A DNA stretch of 64,000 bases, from contig JAKVBL010000004.1 in assembly GCA_022447365.1 (NCBI GenBank), forward strand, positions 210,872 through 274,871, read 5' to 3'. Below are positions 28,169 to 37,091 of the stretch, in pieces. The stretch is from Oleiphilaceae bacterium (GTDB taxonomy: Bacteria; Pseudomonadota; Gammaproteobacteria; Pseudomonadales; Oleiphilaceae). The translations under genes and the position numbers were made by a program. How positions within the stretch are numbered: the first letter of the stretch is position 1; each line of letters begins with the position of its first letter. The notes beneath the pieces are model-generated. The model had not been told where the DNA came from. It searched no databases and saw nothing but the letters and a program-made list of their open reading frames with translations.

Positions 28169-30112
28169 GTGACCAAGATGGGTTCACCTCAAACATTAAG
28201 TCATTCTGTTCAGCGTGTTGATCAATTTTACGCTTGGAAACAAGGTTTACTTGAGCAGATTCAAACATACTGTTCGTGGCTTTCAGAAAACGGTGCTGCT
28301 TCAGAAGATGTTATTAAACGTCTAGCTCGTACTTGCTTGGAACTGCAAGAGGATGAGCTAACTTTGGCACTTGTAGGTGAATTTTCCCGTGGTAAAACGG
28401 AATTAATTAACGCGCTCCTTCATACAGAAAATTTCCAACGAATTCTTCCTTCTAAAGCGGGGCGTACAACAATGTGCCCCACAGAATTATTTTATGATCG
28501 CCAAGTTAAGCGTTCTTATTTGCGTTTATTGCCTATCGAGAGCCGTCGTCTGAATCTCACTATTACAGAAATGAAGCAAAAAACGGAGCTATGGGAATCA
28601 TATAAATTAGATGAGCTATCACAAGATGACGCCAGTAAGATATTAGAACGCGTGGCTGAGGTTGTGTCAGTTAGTAAAGACGAAGCGCTTGCCTTGGGGT
28701 TTGAAGAATCAATGCAAGAGCAAGATCTTGAAAACCCCGAGAAGGTTATTATTCCTCGATGGCGTCATGCGCAGCTCAGTCTAAAGCATCCTTTGCTACA
28801 ACAAGGTGTGCGTATTTTAGATACTCCGGGATTAAACGCGTTGGGTTCGGAGCCTGAGTTGACAGTGAGTATGATTCCAAATGCACAAGCGGTTGTGTTT
28901 TTGCTTTCAGCTGATGCTGGTGTAACTGCGAGCGATATGTCGATTTGGAATCAATATATCTCTCCGAACGGAGAGGCTTCAGAAAAATACTGTTATGCCT
29001 TATTGAATAAAATTGATGTCTTGTGGGACGACTTACAGGGCGAGACGTATACGGCTGCAGCGATTGAGTCAGTGAAGCAGGATACTGCTAGAAAGCTTTG
29101 TATTGCCGCAGAGCATGTGTTGCCAGTTTCAGCAAAGAAAGCATTACATGCAAAAGTAAAACAAGATGATGCGCTAGGTCAGAAAAGTGGCCTCCAAAAA
29201 TTTGAAAACTTGCTGATAGAGCAGTTGGTTAACGAGCGTGAATGTTTACTCTACAGCTCAGCTATTTCTGATATCAGTTCTTTAGTACAGAGCAGTGAAA
29301 AAGTAATACGGCATCAGCTAGTTCGCGCAAAAGAACATTTACTAGCGCATGAACGCAATGAAGATGCTGAGTCATCTCTGAATGATATTGCTGATCAAAC
29401 ACAACAAGATCATGCTGAGTTCTATAGAAAACTCGTTGCTTTGCGTTCAAGTCGACGTTTGATGATGTCGCAGAAAGAAATCCTCCATGATCTTGTTCAT
29501 CTCGATAAGTTTGATGCACTTGCCGACGATATTCGCAGAGCGATGCAAGATGCATGGAGTACAAAAGGATTGATCGAAGCGATGCGCCGCTTCTTTTACG
29601 ACGTAGATCGTGTCTTTGACAATCTTATGGTTGAAATACGTGTCGCGGAAAAGATGGTTGATTCAATGTACGCTCGTTTTAAACACGATCATCAAGCAGA
29701 CCATCTTCATCCGACTCGCTTTTCGATTAAAAAATATCGACAGAAGCTTTCTGTAATCAAAGCTAAGTTTGTACGTTATCGAAGAAATCCTAAGCTCTTG
29801 ATGACAGAGCAGACATTAGTCATCAAGCACTTTAAAAATGCATTCGTTCACGATGTTCGTAAGGTGTATGAAGAGTTAGCCGAACAGGCAGCTTGTTGGG
29901 CCGATGATGCTCTACTACCTCTGATGCAATATACCGTTGAACAAAAAGAAGCGCTTCGACAACAAATGGAAAGCTTCCAGAGTTTAGCGCAAGAGAAGAA
30001 AAGTCAGCGGGAAGAGTGTTCTACTATGCAGAAGCGTATCGATATGCTTAAACAGCAACTTGCATTGACGCATTCGATCGCGAAGCAGTTAGAGGCGCAC
30101 TCCAACACATAA
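28169..30112 (+). CDS. Dynamin-like GTPase
   Basis: A 647-residue large GTPase of the bacterial dynamin-like class. The GTPase motifs are G1 GEFSRGKT (70-77), G2 Thr around 100-101 (GRTTMCPTE), G3 DTPG (218-221) and G4 NKID (280-283), with a long insertion between G2 and G3. The C-terminal half is helical and basic, with a predicted coiled coil near the end, but I see no clear transmembrane segment. Bacterial dynamins remodel or stabilise membranes. The start is the GTG at 28169, five bases after AGGG; the ATG at 28178 is an alternative. It lies between yggT and metX; no second dynamin gene is adjacent, unlike tandem dynamin pairs elsewhere. Confidence 0.82.
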   Translation: MTKMGSPQTLSHSVQRVDQFYAWKQGLLEQIQTYCSWLSENGAASEDVIKRLARTCLELQEDELTLALVGEFSRGKTELINALLHTENFQRILPSKAGRTTMCPTELFYDRQVKRSYLRLLPIESRRLNLTITEMKQKTELWESYKLDELSQDDASKILERVAEVVSVSKDEALALGFEESMQEQDLENPEKVIIPRWRHAQLSLKHPLLQQGVRILDTPGLNALGSEPELTVSMIPNAQAVVFLLSADAGVTASDMSIWNQYISPNGEASEKYCYALLNKIDVLWDDLQGETYTAAAIESVKQDTARKLCIAAEHVLPVSAKKALHAKVKQDDALGQKSGLQKFENLLIEQLVNERECLLYSSAISDISSLVQSSEKVIRHQLVRAKEHLLAHERNEDAESSLNDIADQTQQDHAEFYRKLVALRSSRRLMMSQKEILHDLVHLDKFDALADDIRRAMQDAWSTKGLIEAMRRFFYDVDRVFDNLMVEIRVAEKMVDSMYARFKHDHQADHLHPTRFSIKKYRQKLSVIKAKFVRYRRNPKLLMTEQTLVIKHFKNAFVHDVRKVYEELAEQAACWADDALLPLMQYTVEQKEALRQQMESFQSLAQEKKSQREECSTMQKRIDMLKQQLALTHSIAKQLEAHSNT

Positions 30113-30207
30113 GGTCATTACCTAACGGGTCAAGTTGCGCTCCACATGCAGCACGTTTACACTCGCACGATTATAGAAAGGCCTTTGATATAGGAATTAT
30201 CTTTAGC

Positions 30208-31344
30208 GTGTTAGCTGATTCTGTTGGGCTAGTTGAGCCCAAACTCCAACACTTTGATCAAGCATTAAAATTAGATTGCGGTAAGACCTTGTCGCAATAT
30301 GATTTGATCTATGAAACATACGGTGAATTGAACGAGTCTCGTTCAAATGCCGTACTGATTTGCCATGCTCTTTCTGGCGACCATCACGCTGCAGGATATC
30401 ACCAAGAAGATGATCCAAAACCGGGTTGGTGGGACAGTTGCATCGGGCCAGGAAAGCCGATTGATACAAACGTTTTCTTCGTTGTTTGCTTAAATAATCT
30501 CGGTGGTTGTAAAGGCAGCACTGGACCAACCACTCTATGCCCAGAAACGGGTGAACGTTATGGGCCAGATTTTCCTATCGTCACTGTTCGAGACTGGGTG
30601 GAAAGCCAAGCGCGTCTCGCTGATGTACTCGGTATAGATGTCTGGGCTGCCGTTGTTGGAGGTAGTTTAGGTGGCATGCAGGCATTGCGTTGGTCCTTGG
30701 ATTATCCGGAGCGCGTAAAGCACGCTGTAGTTATTGCCTCGACACCAAAACTGACAGCACAAAACATTGCTTTTAATGAGATTGCACGTAAAGCAATCAC
30801 ATCAGACCCTAGTTTCCATGATGGTCGTTACTACTTGCATGATACCGTGCCGGCCAAAGGGTTAATGCTCGCTAGAATGATTGGGCATATTACTTATTTG
30901 TCTGACGAGGCAATGGGCGAAAAATTCGGACGTGTCACGAAGTCAGAAAATTTCAATTTTGACTATGGTGTTGAATTTGAGGTCGAGTCCTATTTAAATT
31001 ATCAAGGTAAACGTTTTTCTAAAACATTTGATGCAAATACTTATCTGCTCATGACACGCGCCTTGGATTATTTTGATCCTGCCCAAGACTTTGACGGTGA
31101 TTTAGTCAAAGCCTTAGAAGTATCACAATGCAGTTATTTTGTAGCCTCATTTAGCAGTGATTGGCGTTTCTCTCCTGAACGTTCTCAAGTCTTAGTAGAC
31201 GCCATGATTAAAGCTAACAAACCCGTGAGTTATTGTGAGATAGATGCTCCGCACGGGCATGATGCTTTTTTAATACCTACGCCACGTTATACTGCCGCGT
31301 TTTCGGCCTATATGCAGCGTGTTGCGAAGGAGCAGGGCTTATGA
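30208..31344 (+). CDS. metX: Homoserine O-acyltransferase MetX
   Basis: MetX acylates homoserine for methionine synthesis. The 378-residue alpha/beta-hydrolase-type protein has the nucleophile elbow GGSLGGMQ (Ser153), the oxyanion region [25 protein letters not shown] and the catalytic His in [10 protein letters not shown]. It starts at a GTG at 30208. Gammaproteobacterial MetX enzymes followed by metW have often turned out to use succinyl-CoA rather than acetyl-CoA, so I do not fix the acyl donor. The stop overlaps the metW ATG by four bases. Confidence 0.95.
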   Translation: MLADSVGLVEPKLQHFDQALKLDCGKTLSQYDLIYETYGELNESRSNAVLICHALSGDHHAAGYHQEDDPKPGWWDSCIGPGKPIDTNVFFVVCLNNLGGCKGSTGPTTLCPETGERYGPDFPIVTVRDWVESQARLADVLGIDVWAAVVGGSLGGMQALRWSLDYPERVKHAVVIASTPKLTAQNIAFNEIARKAITSDPSFHDGRYYLHDTVPAKGLMLARMIGHITYLSDEAMGEKFGRVTKSENFNFDYGVEFEVESYLNYQGKRFSKTFDANTYLLMTRALDYFDPAQDFDGDLVKALEVSQCSYFVASFSSDWRFSPERSQVLVDAMIKANKPVSYCEIDAPHGHDAFLIPTPRYTAAFSAYMQRVAKEQGL

Positions 31345-31937
31345 GAGGCGATTTAGAAATTATTAGCCCTTGGGTTTCGCAAGCCTCAACAGTTTTGGAT
31401 ATGGGCTGTGGCGATGGTTTGCTGCTTGCGCATCTCCAATCTGAGAAAGGTGTAAAAGGTTACGGTCTAGAAATCGATGAGGACCGTATTACCGAATGTA
31501 TAGTCAATGGAGTAAATGTTGTTGAGCATGATCTTGATGAGCGTGGATTAAGCGGCTTTTCGGATAATCAGTTCGACACGGTGATTATGACCCAGGCTTT
31601 GCAAGCAGTTCGTCGTCCTGATGAGTTGTTAGACGAAATGCTTCGCGTTGGGAAGCAAGGAATTGTGACGTTTCCTAACTTTGGTTATTGGCGCTGTCGG
31701 CAGTATTTACTGCTCAATGGCAAAATGCCGATGTCGAAAAGTTTGCCACATACTTGGTACAATACGCCGAACATCCATTTATGTACATTTAAGGACTTCG
31801 AAATACTGTGTAGACAAAAAGGCATTCGGGTATTGAATCGCTTAGAGGTCAATGCAGAGTTCGAAGAGAAAAGCTTCGCAAAGTTATGGCCTAATTTGCT
31901 CGCTGAGTTTGCGGTTTACCGGATAGAGAAGAAGTAA
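31341..31937 (+). CDS. metW: Methionine biosynthesis protein MetW (SAM-dependent methyltransferase fold)
   Basis: The 198-residue MetW has a class I methyltransferase core, with [15 protein letters not shown] as the SAM-binding glycine-rich loop. It overlaps metX by ATGA, indicating coupled translation. MetW is needed with MetX in several proteobacteria and appears to stimulate MetX; no methyl acceptor is known. Its stop overlaps the start of the next gene. Confidence 0.93.
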   Translation: MRGDLEIISPWVSQASTVLDMGCGDGLLLAHLQSEKGVKGYGLEIDEDRITECIVNGVNVVEHDLDERGLSGFSDNQFDTVIMTQALQAVRRPDELLDEMLRVGKQGIVTFPNFGYWRCRQYLLLNGKMPMSKSLPHTWYNTPNIHLCTFKDFEILCRQKGIRVLNRLEVNAEFEEKSFAKLWPNLLAEFAVYRIEKK

Positions 31938-32404
31938 TGATGACACATACAGTTTTAATGCGTTTTGTCGTTATGAGCCTAGTCTTGTTGTTTTCGAGCT
32001 TTACTCTGGCAGAACAAAAGAAAATTTTCACAGGCTCAGATGGAGCGGAGTACGAGGTACACTACATTGCGTTTACGAGTACCTTTTTGCATCCAGAGAT
32101 AGCACGTAAATATGATTTAGTGCGTAGTCGCGCCATGGGCATGGTGAATATTAGCGTCCTCAAAGTTTCGGAAGATGGTCGTCGAGAAGCAGTCGGTGCG
32201 TTAGTCGATATCAATGCTAAAAACGAAATTCAACAAGTCCAACATATGAACTTCCAACAAATCATTGAAGGAAAGTCGATTTATTACATTGGGCAAGTTC
32301 AATATCGAGAGGGTGAAATCCTTACTTTTGATGCAGTCATTTATCCTCAAGGTGTCGTAGATCCGTTCCGACTTCGTTTTACACATAATTTTTATAACGA
32401 TTGA
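31937..32404 (+). CDS. DUF4426 family secreted protein
   Basis: A 155-residue protein with an N-terminal signal peptide (about 1-25, [20 protein letters not shown]) followed by a compact beta-rich domain that I recognise as DUF4426. The start could be either of two adjacent ATGs at 31937 or 31940. It overlaps metW by one base and lies before rdgB, an order also found in Pseudomonas. The function is unknown; no catalytic residues stand out. Confidence 0.85.
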   Translation: MMTHTVLMRFVVMSLVLLFSSFTLAEQKKIFTGSDGAEYEVHYIAFTSTFLHPEIARKYDLVRSRAMGMVNISVLKVSEDGRREAVGALVDINAKNEIQQVQHMNFQQIIEGKSIYYIGQVQYREGEILTFDAVIYPQGVVDPFRLRFTHNFYND

Positions 32405-32414
32405 GGCTAGCGGA

Positions 32415-33029
32415 ATGAAAATCGTACTAGCGAGCGGTAACGCGGGTAAGTTAAAAGAGTTCGGCAATATGCTTGCGCCTGCAAATATTACGATCATCGC
32501 GCAGTCAGAGCTCGGTATTGAAGGTGCAGACGAAACGGGACTGACATTTATTGAGAATGCGATTCTCAAAGCGCGTCATGCCTCTAAAGAGAGCGGCTTG
32601 CCAGCGCTTGCAGACGATTCTGGTCTCGCTGTCGATGCATTAAATGGCGCTCCTGGTCTCTACTCAGCGCGTTATAGTGCAGATGAGAATCCCGATGGTG
32701 CGACGGATCAGAGTAATATTGATAAATTGCTCAGAGAATTGTCTCAAGTACCGACCGAAAAACGCGATGCGCAATTCCACTGTGTTCTTGTTTTTGTGCG
32801 TCACCCAGATGATCCAACCCCCATTGTTTGTCACGGAACATGGCATGGCCGTATCGCTACTGAGCAAAGCGGTAATGAAGGATTTGGATACGATCCCGTA
32901 TTTATCGTGCCAGAATTAGAATGTTCGGCCGCTCAGTTAAGCGCAGAGCAAAAAGCGTCTATGAGCCACCGAGGTGCAGCACTTCGGCTCCTTGAGCAGT
33001 CTCTGCCTGAACTTCGCACGACTGCGTAA
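32415..33029 (+). CDS. rdgB: dITP/XTP pyrophosphatase RdgB
   Basis: RdgB hydrolyses non-canonical purine triphosphates (dITP, XTP) to monophosphates, keeping them out of DNA. The 204-residue product has [16 protein letters not shown] (substrate loop), [11 protein letters not shown] (metal site) and [12 protein letters not shown], all family signatures. It is 10 bp after the DUF4426 gene and 2 bp before the hemW start codon, so it belongs to the metX transcript. Confidence 0.96.
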   Translation: MKIVLASGNAGKLKEFGNMLAPANITIIAQSELGIEGADETGLTFIENAILKARHASKESGLPALADDSGLAVDALNGAPGLYSARYSADENPDGATDQSNIDKLLRELSQVPTEKRDAQFHCVLVFVRHPDDPTPIVCHGTWHGRIATEQSGNEGFGYDPVFIVPELECSAAQLSAEQKASMSHRGAALRLLEQSLPELRTTA

Positions 33030-33031
33030 TC

Positions 33032-34171
33032 TTGCCTCATTCTCTTCCTCCATTAAGTCTTTATATACACCTGCCTTGGTGTGTGAAGAAGTGCCCGTAT
33101 TGTGATTTTAATTCGCATGCAAAAACAGATATCCCAGAATCTGCCTATTTGAATAGCTTGATCAAAGATCTTCATATTGATTTGGCCTATGTGCAAGACC
33201 GAGAAGTGCAAAGTATTTTCTTTGGTGGAGGCACCCCAAGTTTAATGAGCGGGGATTTTTACCGGCAGTTGTTAAATGCCTTGAGAGAGAATCTAAACTT
33301 TTCTGAAGATATAGAGATTACGCTGGAAGCTAACCCTGGTGCTAGCGATGCGGCTTATTTTAATGGTTATGTTGAAGCTGGTATTAATCGGATCTCGCTC
33401 GGTGTTCAAAGCTTTCAAAATAATCAGCTCCAAGCTTTAGGAAGAATTCATACTGTTGATCATGTGTACCAAGCTGTTGAGGCTTTGAAAGCGGCGGGTA
33501 TTCGTAACTTTAATATCGACCTAATGCATGGCTTGCCCGATCAAACGCCAGAGCTGGCAATGGATGATTTGAAGCGAGCTTTTGAATTGTCTCCGACACA
33601 CATGAGCTGGTATCAATTAACGATCGAACCGAATACTGAGTTTTATTCGCGGCCTCCCGTAATTCCAGAAGATGATGCCCTTTGGGAAATTATTGAAAGT
33701 GGCTCGGGACTGTTGAAAGATAAAGGTTATCAACAGTATGAGGTGTCTGCATTTGCACAACAAGATAAGCAGGCTCGCCATAATTTGAATTACTGGGAGT
33801 TTGGCGATTACATTGGTTTAGGTGCAGGTGCGCATTCAAAAATTACGCTTGCTGGAGATGGGCGTCTACTTCGATACCGTAAGTCGCGAATGCCAGAAGC
33901 GTATATGGCTGATCGAATTCAATATCGAATTGGCGAAGAAGTCATCGAACGTGATGCACAAGCCTTTGAGTTTATGATGAATGCACTGCGATTAAAGCAA
34001 GGAGTTGAGAGTCGTTTATTAGAGCGGCGCACTCTGCTGAAATTGTCAGATCTGTCCAAGATCATTGATCAACTTCGATCGGAGGGTTTGTTTGTGGAGG
34101 ATACGCAACGTATCCAATTAACGGATAAGGGTTTTTTGTTTTTGAATTCGGTGCTGGAGAGGTTTTTGTGA
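33032..34171 (+). CDS. hemW: Radical SAM heme chaperone HemW
   Basis: HemW is a radical SAM protein, formerly annotated as an oxygen-independent coproporphyrinogen oxidase, now seen as a heme chaperone. The 379-residue product has the cluster motif CVKKCPYC (C17, C21, C24), GGGTPSLM, and the HemW marker HNLNYWEFGDY. The best start is the TTG at 33032, directly after rdgB, because the protein begins just before the conserved LSLYIHLPWC. It is the last gene of the run, convergent with hemL across a palindromic element. Confidence 0.93.
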   Translation: MPHSLPPLSLYIHLPWCVKKCPYCDFNSHAKTDIPESAYLNSLIKDLHIDLAYVQDREVQSIFFGGGTPSLMSGDFYRQLLNALRENLNFSEDIEITLEANPGASDAAYFNGYVEAGINRISLGVQSFQNNQLQALGRIHTVDHVYQAVEALKAAGIRNFNIDLMHGLPDQTPELAMDDLKRAFELSPTHMSWYQLTIEPNTEFYSRPPVIPEDDALWEIIESGSGLLKDKGYQQYEVSAFAQQDKQARHNLNYWEFGDYIGLGAGAHSKITLAGDGRLLRYRKSRMPEAYMADRIQYRIGEEVIERDAQAFEFMMNALRLKQGVESRLLERRTLLKLSDLSKIIDQLRSEGLFVEDTQRIQLTDKGFLFLNSVLERFL

Positions 34172-34200
34172 TGCTTTCTAATTTCTACTCTTCTTCAGTT

Positions 34201-34700
34201 TTCGTCTTGATGGACGACTTGAAGGTAGTTCTACATTCGATAGTACTTTGAGTTTAATACTTCTTTTCCTGTCGGCGGCGGCCGACGGCGCATTAAGACC
34301 TTTGACGCCAAAGGTCTTAATAATCTAAAGGCGCCCCAACTCTCGCGGCCTGCGCTTCACTCAATCTCTTGTTCCAATCGGCGCTGAGGAACTCTCTCCC
34401 TTTGGTCGTTCAGACAGTCCTCGCGTATTTCCGATTGTCACTAGCGCGCTTTCGTCTCTCGAGATGAGAGGGGCTGGCTCCGATAAAGTATATTGTTTGC
34501 ACCAACTTTCCCCTTCTGACTAGATGAGTCGCGCAAAGGATAAACAGGTGAACGCCGAGGACTGTCTGAGCCGAAGGTGAGTTCCGCAGGCGCTGTTTAT
34601 TCTTGAGCAACGAATGAACCCGTAGGGCTAGGAGGTAGGGGCTGACTGGGATTGTTAAGGGAGCGTCAGCGCAATCCCTTAACTCGTCTATCAAGACGAA
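34201..34700. repeat. 500 bp palindromic element with terminal and internal inverted repeats
   Basis: The ends TTCGTCTTGATGGACGA (34201-34217) and TCGTCTATCAAGACGAA (34684-34700) are inverted repeats matching at 16 of 17 positions. Inside are further pairs: TCAGACAGTCCTCG (34410-34423) with CGAGGACTGTCTGA (34556-34569), extended imperfectly to 34381-34423 and 34556-34597; plus local hairpins at 34271-34286, 34292-34321 and 34654-34683. It contains no transposase. It could be a miniature inverted-repeat element, a REP-like palindromic unit or a structured RNA. No clear target-site duplication is visible. Confidence 0.7.
34292..34321. repeat. Perfect 13 bp hairpin inside the palindromic element
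   Basis: ATTAAGACCTTTG and CAAAGGTCTTAAT are perfectly complementary around a 4 nt loop (ACGC). It could terminate hemW transcription as a strong structure, but there is no T tract right after it. Confidence 0.7.
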
Positions 34701-34748
34701 ATTTGAAAAATAGAAAAAGAACTAAGGCGCCTCCTTGCGCAGCAAGTC

Positions 34749-36029
34749 TTACAAACGTGCCATTACTTTTTCGGCAGCAGCAATTGTAGCCGCGATGACT
34801 TCATCTGAGTGTGCGCTAGAAACAAAGCCAGCTTCAAATGCTGAAGGAGCAAGATAGACGCCTTCGTTGAGCATTTCATGATAAAAGCGTTGGAATTTTT
34901 CCATATCACATTCCACTACTTGTTCGTAGAAATCAACCTTATCTTCTTTGCTGAAAAAGAAGCCGAACATAGAACCTGCCTGACTGAAACACATTGAGGT
35001 GCTTGTGTTTTTAGCGGCTTGTTTTAAACCTTCAACTAATTTTGTGGTTTGGGCTATCAAGTGCTCATAGAAACCAGCTTCGCTTATTTTGGTGAGCATA
35101 GTTAGCCCTGCTGCCATCGCTAAGGGGTTTCCTGAAAGAGTGCCTGCTTGGTATACGGGACCGGTAGGTGCAATGTAATCCATAATGTCAGCGCGTCCAC
35201 CAAAGGCGCCGACCGGTAATCCTCCACCGATTACTTTGCCTAAGGTTGTAATATCGGGGGTTACGCCAAAATGACCTTGTGCTCCACCTAATGAAACGCG
35301 AAAACCGGTCATCACTTCATCGAAAATGAGTACGCTTTTGTACTCGTCACAAATGTCGCGAAGCCCTTTAAGGAAGCCTGGCACAGGCGGAATACAATTC
35401 ATGTTGCCTGCAACGGGCTCAACGATGATCGCGGCAACATCGTTACCAATCTCTGAAAAAGCTTGGCGGACAGAGTCTATATCGTTAAAACGCAGGGTAA
35501 TGGTGTGCTCTGCAAGGCTTTCTGGAACGCCAGGAGAGTTTGGAACGCCTAGTGTAAGAGCGCCAGAACCTGCTTTAACAAGTAGCGAATCTGAGTGGCC
35601 GTGATAACATCCTTCAAACTTAACAATCTTGTCGCGACCGGTGAACCCACGTGCGAGGCGAATAGCACTCATTGTTGCTTCTGTGCCCGAGCTGACCATG
35701 CGCACTTTTTCAATCGAGGGAACTAGCTCGCAGACCTTTTTAGCCATCACCGTCTCGAGTTCAGTCGGAGCTCCGTATCCTAAGCCCTGTTGCAATTGCT
35801 TTTGTACCGCCTCGACCACATCTTGGTTGGCATGACCTAAGATCATAGGCCCCCATGAACCGACGTAATCGATGTAACGTTTATCGTCTGCATCGATAAG
35901 GTAAGCACCTTCACCTTTTTCAAAAAATAGAGGGCTACCGCCAACGCCTTTAAAAGCACGAACAGGCGAGTTAACACCGCCAGGTATGACGCTTTGAGCA
36001 TCGTGAAACAGGTCTTCAGAACGAGACAT
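34749..36029 (-). CDS. hemL: Glutamate-1-semialdehyde 2,1-aminomutase
   Basis: HemL converts glutamate-1-semialdehyde to 5-aminolevulinate, the C5 route to heme. The 426-residue PLP enzyme has the Schiff-base Lys in [17 protein letters not shown], the cofactor-binding [11 protein letters not shown] and the N-terminal [13 protein letters not shown]. It is followed upstream (in transcription) by thiE and hemJ. Together with hemW and hemJ it makes a small heme-related cluster around the palindromic element. Confidence 0.97.
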   Translation of the reverse strand: MSRSEDLFHDAQSVIPGGVNSPVRAFKGVGGSPLFFEKGEGAYLIDADDKRYIDYVGSWGPMILGHANQDVVEAVQKQLQQGLGYGAPTELETVMAKKVCELVPSIEKVRMVSSGTEATMSAIRLARGFTGRDKIVKFEGCYHGHSDSLLVKAGSGALTLGVPNSPGVPESLAEHTITLRFNDIDSVRQAFSEIGNDVAAIIVEPVAGNMNCIPPVPGFLKGLRDICDEYKSVLIFDEVMTGFRVSLGGAQGHFGVTPDITTLGKVIGGGLPVGAFGGRADIMDYIAPTGPVYQAGTLSGNPLAMAAGLTMLTKISEAGFYEHLIAQTTKLVEGLKQAAKNTSTSMCFSQAGSMFGFFFSKEDKVDFYEQVVECDMEKFQRFYHEMLNEGVYLAPSAFEAGFVSSAHSDEVIAATIAAAEKVMARL

Positions 36030-36046
36030 TGTTTACTCCAAAAAAA

Positions 36047-36667
36047 TCAAAATAGTGATGCTAATGCGCGTGCATTAGCTTGAATAGAAGGTTGCCCAAA
36101 TACACCCGAAATCACAGCAAGCATGTCTGCTCCATGTCGGATAACTTGCTTTCCGTTATCAGCAGTAATTCCGCCAATTGCACAAATTGACACAGGAAGT
36201 TTACTTGCTTGTTGTAATGTCGCAAGTGAACAGGGTTGAGCTTGCGGTTTCGTTGTGGAGGGGAAGATTGCTCCAAATGCGCAGTAATCTGCGCCATTGC
36301 CAATTGCTACTTCGGCAAGCTCAATTGAGTTGTGGCATGTAACACCTAGAAGCTTTGAGCCTAATTGCTGTTTTGCAGAGCTAATTTTGTCGTCATTTTG
36401 GCCTAGATGAACGCCGTCAGCATTTGCGGCAAGGCAAAGTTCAATCGAGTCATTGATGAATAGTAGAGCGTCAAATTCTTGAGTCAGAGATTTTATAAAT
36501 CGCGCTTCTTTTAGTTGCTGGTCGACCGATGCGATTTTGTTGCGATACTGAATAATACGCGCGCCACCTAATAAGGCTTCGCGCACAGCTCTGCAAAGAG
36601 ATTCCTCTCCACTAGGTATAAGGTTTGGATCGGTAATGGCGTATAAGCCAGAAAGAGCAGAACTCAT
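36047..36667 (-). CDS. thiE: Thiamine phosphate synthase ThiE
   Basis: ThiE couples HMP-pyrophosphate and the thiazole phosphate to make thiamine monophosphate. The 206-residue TIM barrel has LLFINDSIELCLAANADGVHLGQND and the phosphate-binding VSICAIGGITADN. It overlaps the upstream hemJ by four bases (ATGA-type coupling) and is 17 bp before hemL. No other thiamine gene is in the window; thiE-hemL adjacency is common in Pseudomonas. Confidence 0.95.
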   Translation of the reverse strand: MSSALSGLYAITDPNLIPSGEESLCRAVREALLGGARIIQYRNKIASVDQQLKEARFIKSLTQEFDALLFINDSIELCLAANADGVHLGQNDDKISSAKQQLGSKLLGVTCHNSIELAEVAIGNGADYCAFGAIFPSTTKPQAQPCSLATLQQASKLPVSICAIGGITADNGKQVIRHGADMLAVISGVFGQPSIQANARALASLF

Positions 36668-37089
36668 AACCCAGGTTTGACCACCACTAAAATGACAACC
36701 GCAAATAAAATAAGAACAGGGAACTCATTAAACCAGCGATAGAATACATGGCCTCTATCGTTTTCATCGCGCGCAAAGCTCTTCAGTAACACGCCACAAT
36801 AACCATGGTATGCAGCCAAGATTAGAACCAGCGTTATTTTGATATGGAACCAAATCTGGGAAGCATAATATTCAGGTGCATAACCAATTAGTGCAAAGCC
36901 AAAGATAAATGTGGCAACCATAGAGGGCGTTGCAATGCCTCTATAGAGTTTTCGTTCCATGATCTTGAAGCGATCAATCCCTGCTTGATCGTCGGCCATG
37001 GAGTGATAGACAAATAAGCGGGGCAAGTAAAATAATGCTGCGAACCAGCAAACCATCGAAATAATATGAAAAGCTTTGAACCAAAGCAT
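36664..37089 (-). CDS. hemJ: Protoporphyrinogen IX oxidase HemJ
   Basis: HemJ is a membrane oxidase that converts protoporphyrinogen IX to protoporphyrin IX in bacteria lacking HemY/HemG. The 141-residue protein (UPF0093 family) starts MLWFKAFHIISMVCWFAALFYLPRLFVYH and has four hydrophobic segments; the early His in KAFHIISM and the Arg/His-rich RLFVYH are typical. Its association with hemL supports the assignment. It is coupled to thiE by overlap and lies 2 bp after the ClC gene's stop, so it may share that transcript. Confidence 0.9.
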   Translation of the reverse strand: MLWFKAFHIISMVCWFAALFYLPRLFVYHSMADDQAGIDRFKIMERKLYRGIATPSMVATFIFGFALIGYAPEYYASQIWFHIKITLVLILAAYHGYCGVLLKSFARDENDRGHVFYRWFNEFPVLILFAVVILVVVKPGL

Positions 37090-37091
37090 TT

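Larger units (their letters stand above)
34172..34748. other. 577 bp intergenic region between hemW and hemL
   Basis: Two convergent genes end here. The region has no convincing gene. It is dominated by a 500 bp element with nested inverted repeats (34201-34700), with a higher GC content than its surroundings. A 94-residue minus-strand reading frame inside it has no recognisable domain. Confidence 0.8.

Noticed and set aside
30113-30207. A possible SAM riboswitch upstream of metX
   Set aside because: The leader is short and I could not find the conserved core of SAM-I, SAM-II or SAM-IV elements.
34410-34694. A 94-codon minus-strand open frame inside the hemW-hemL gap
   Set aside because: It lies wholly in the palindromic element, has no clear ribosome-binding site and encodes a basic, low-complexity protein; inverted repeats easily create such frames.
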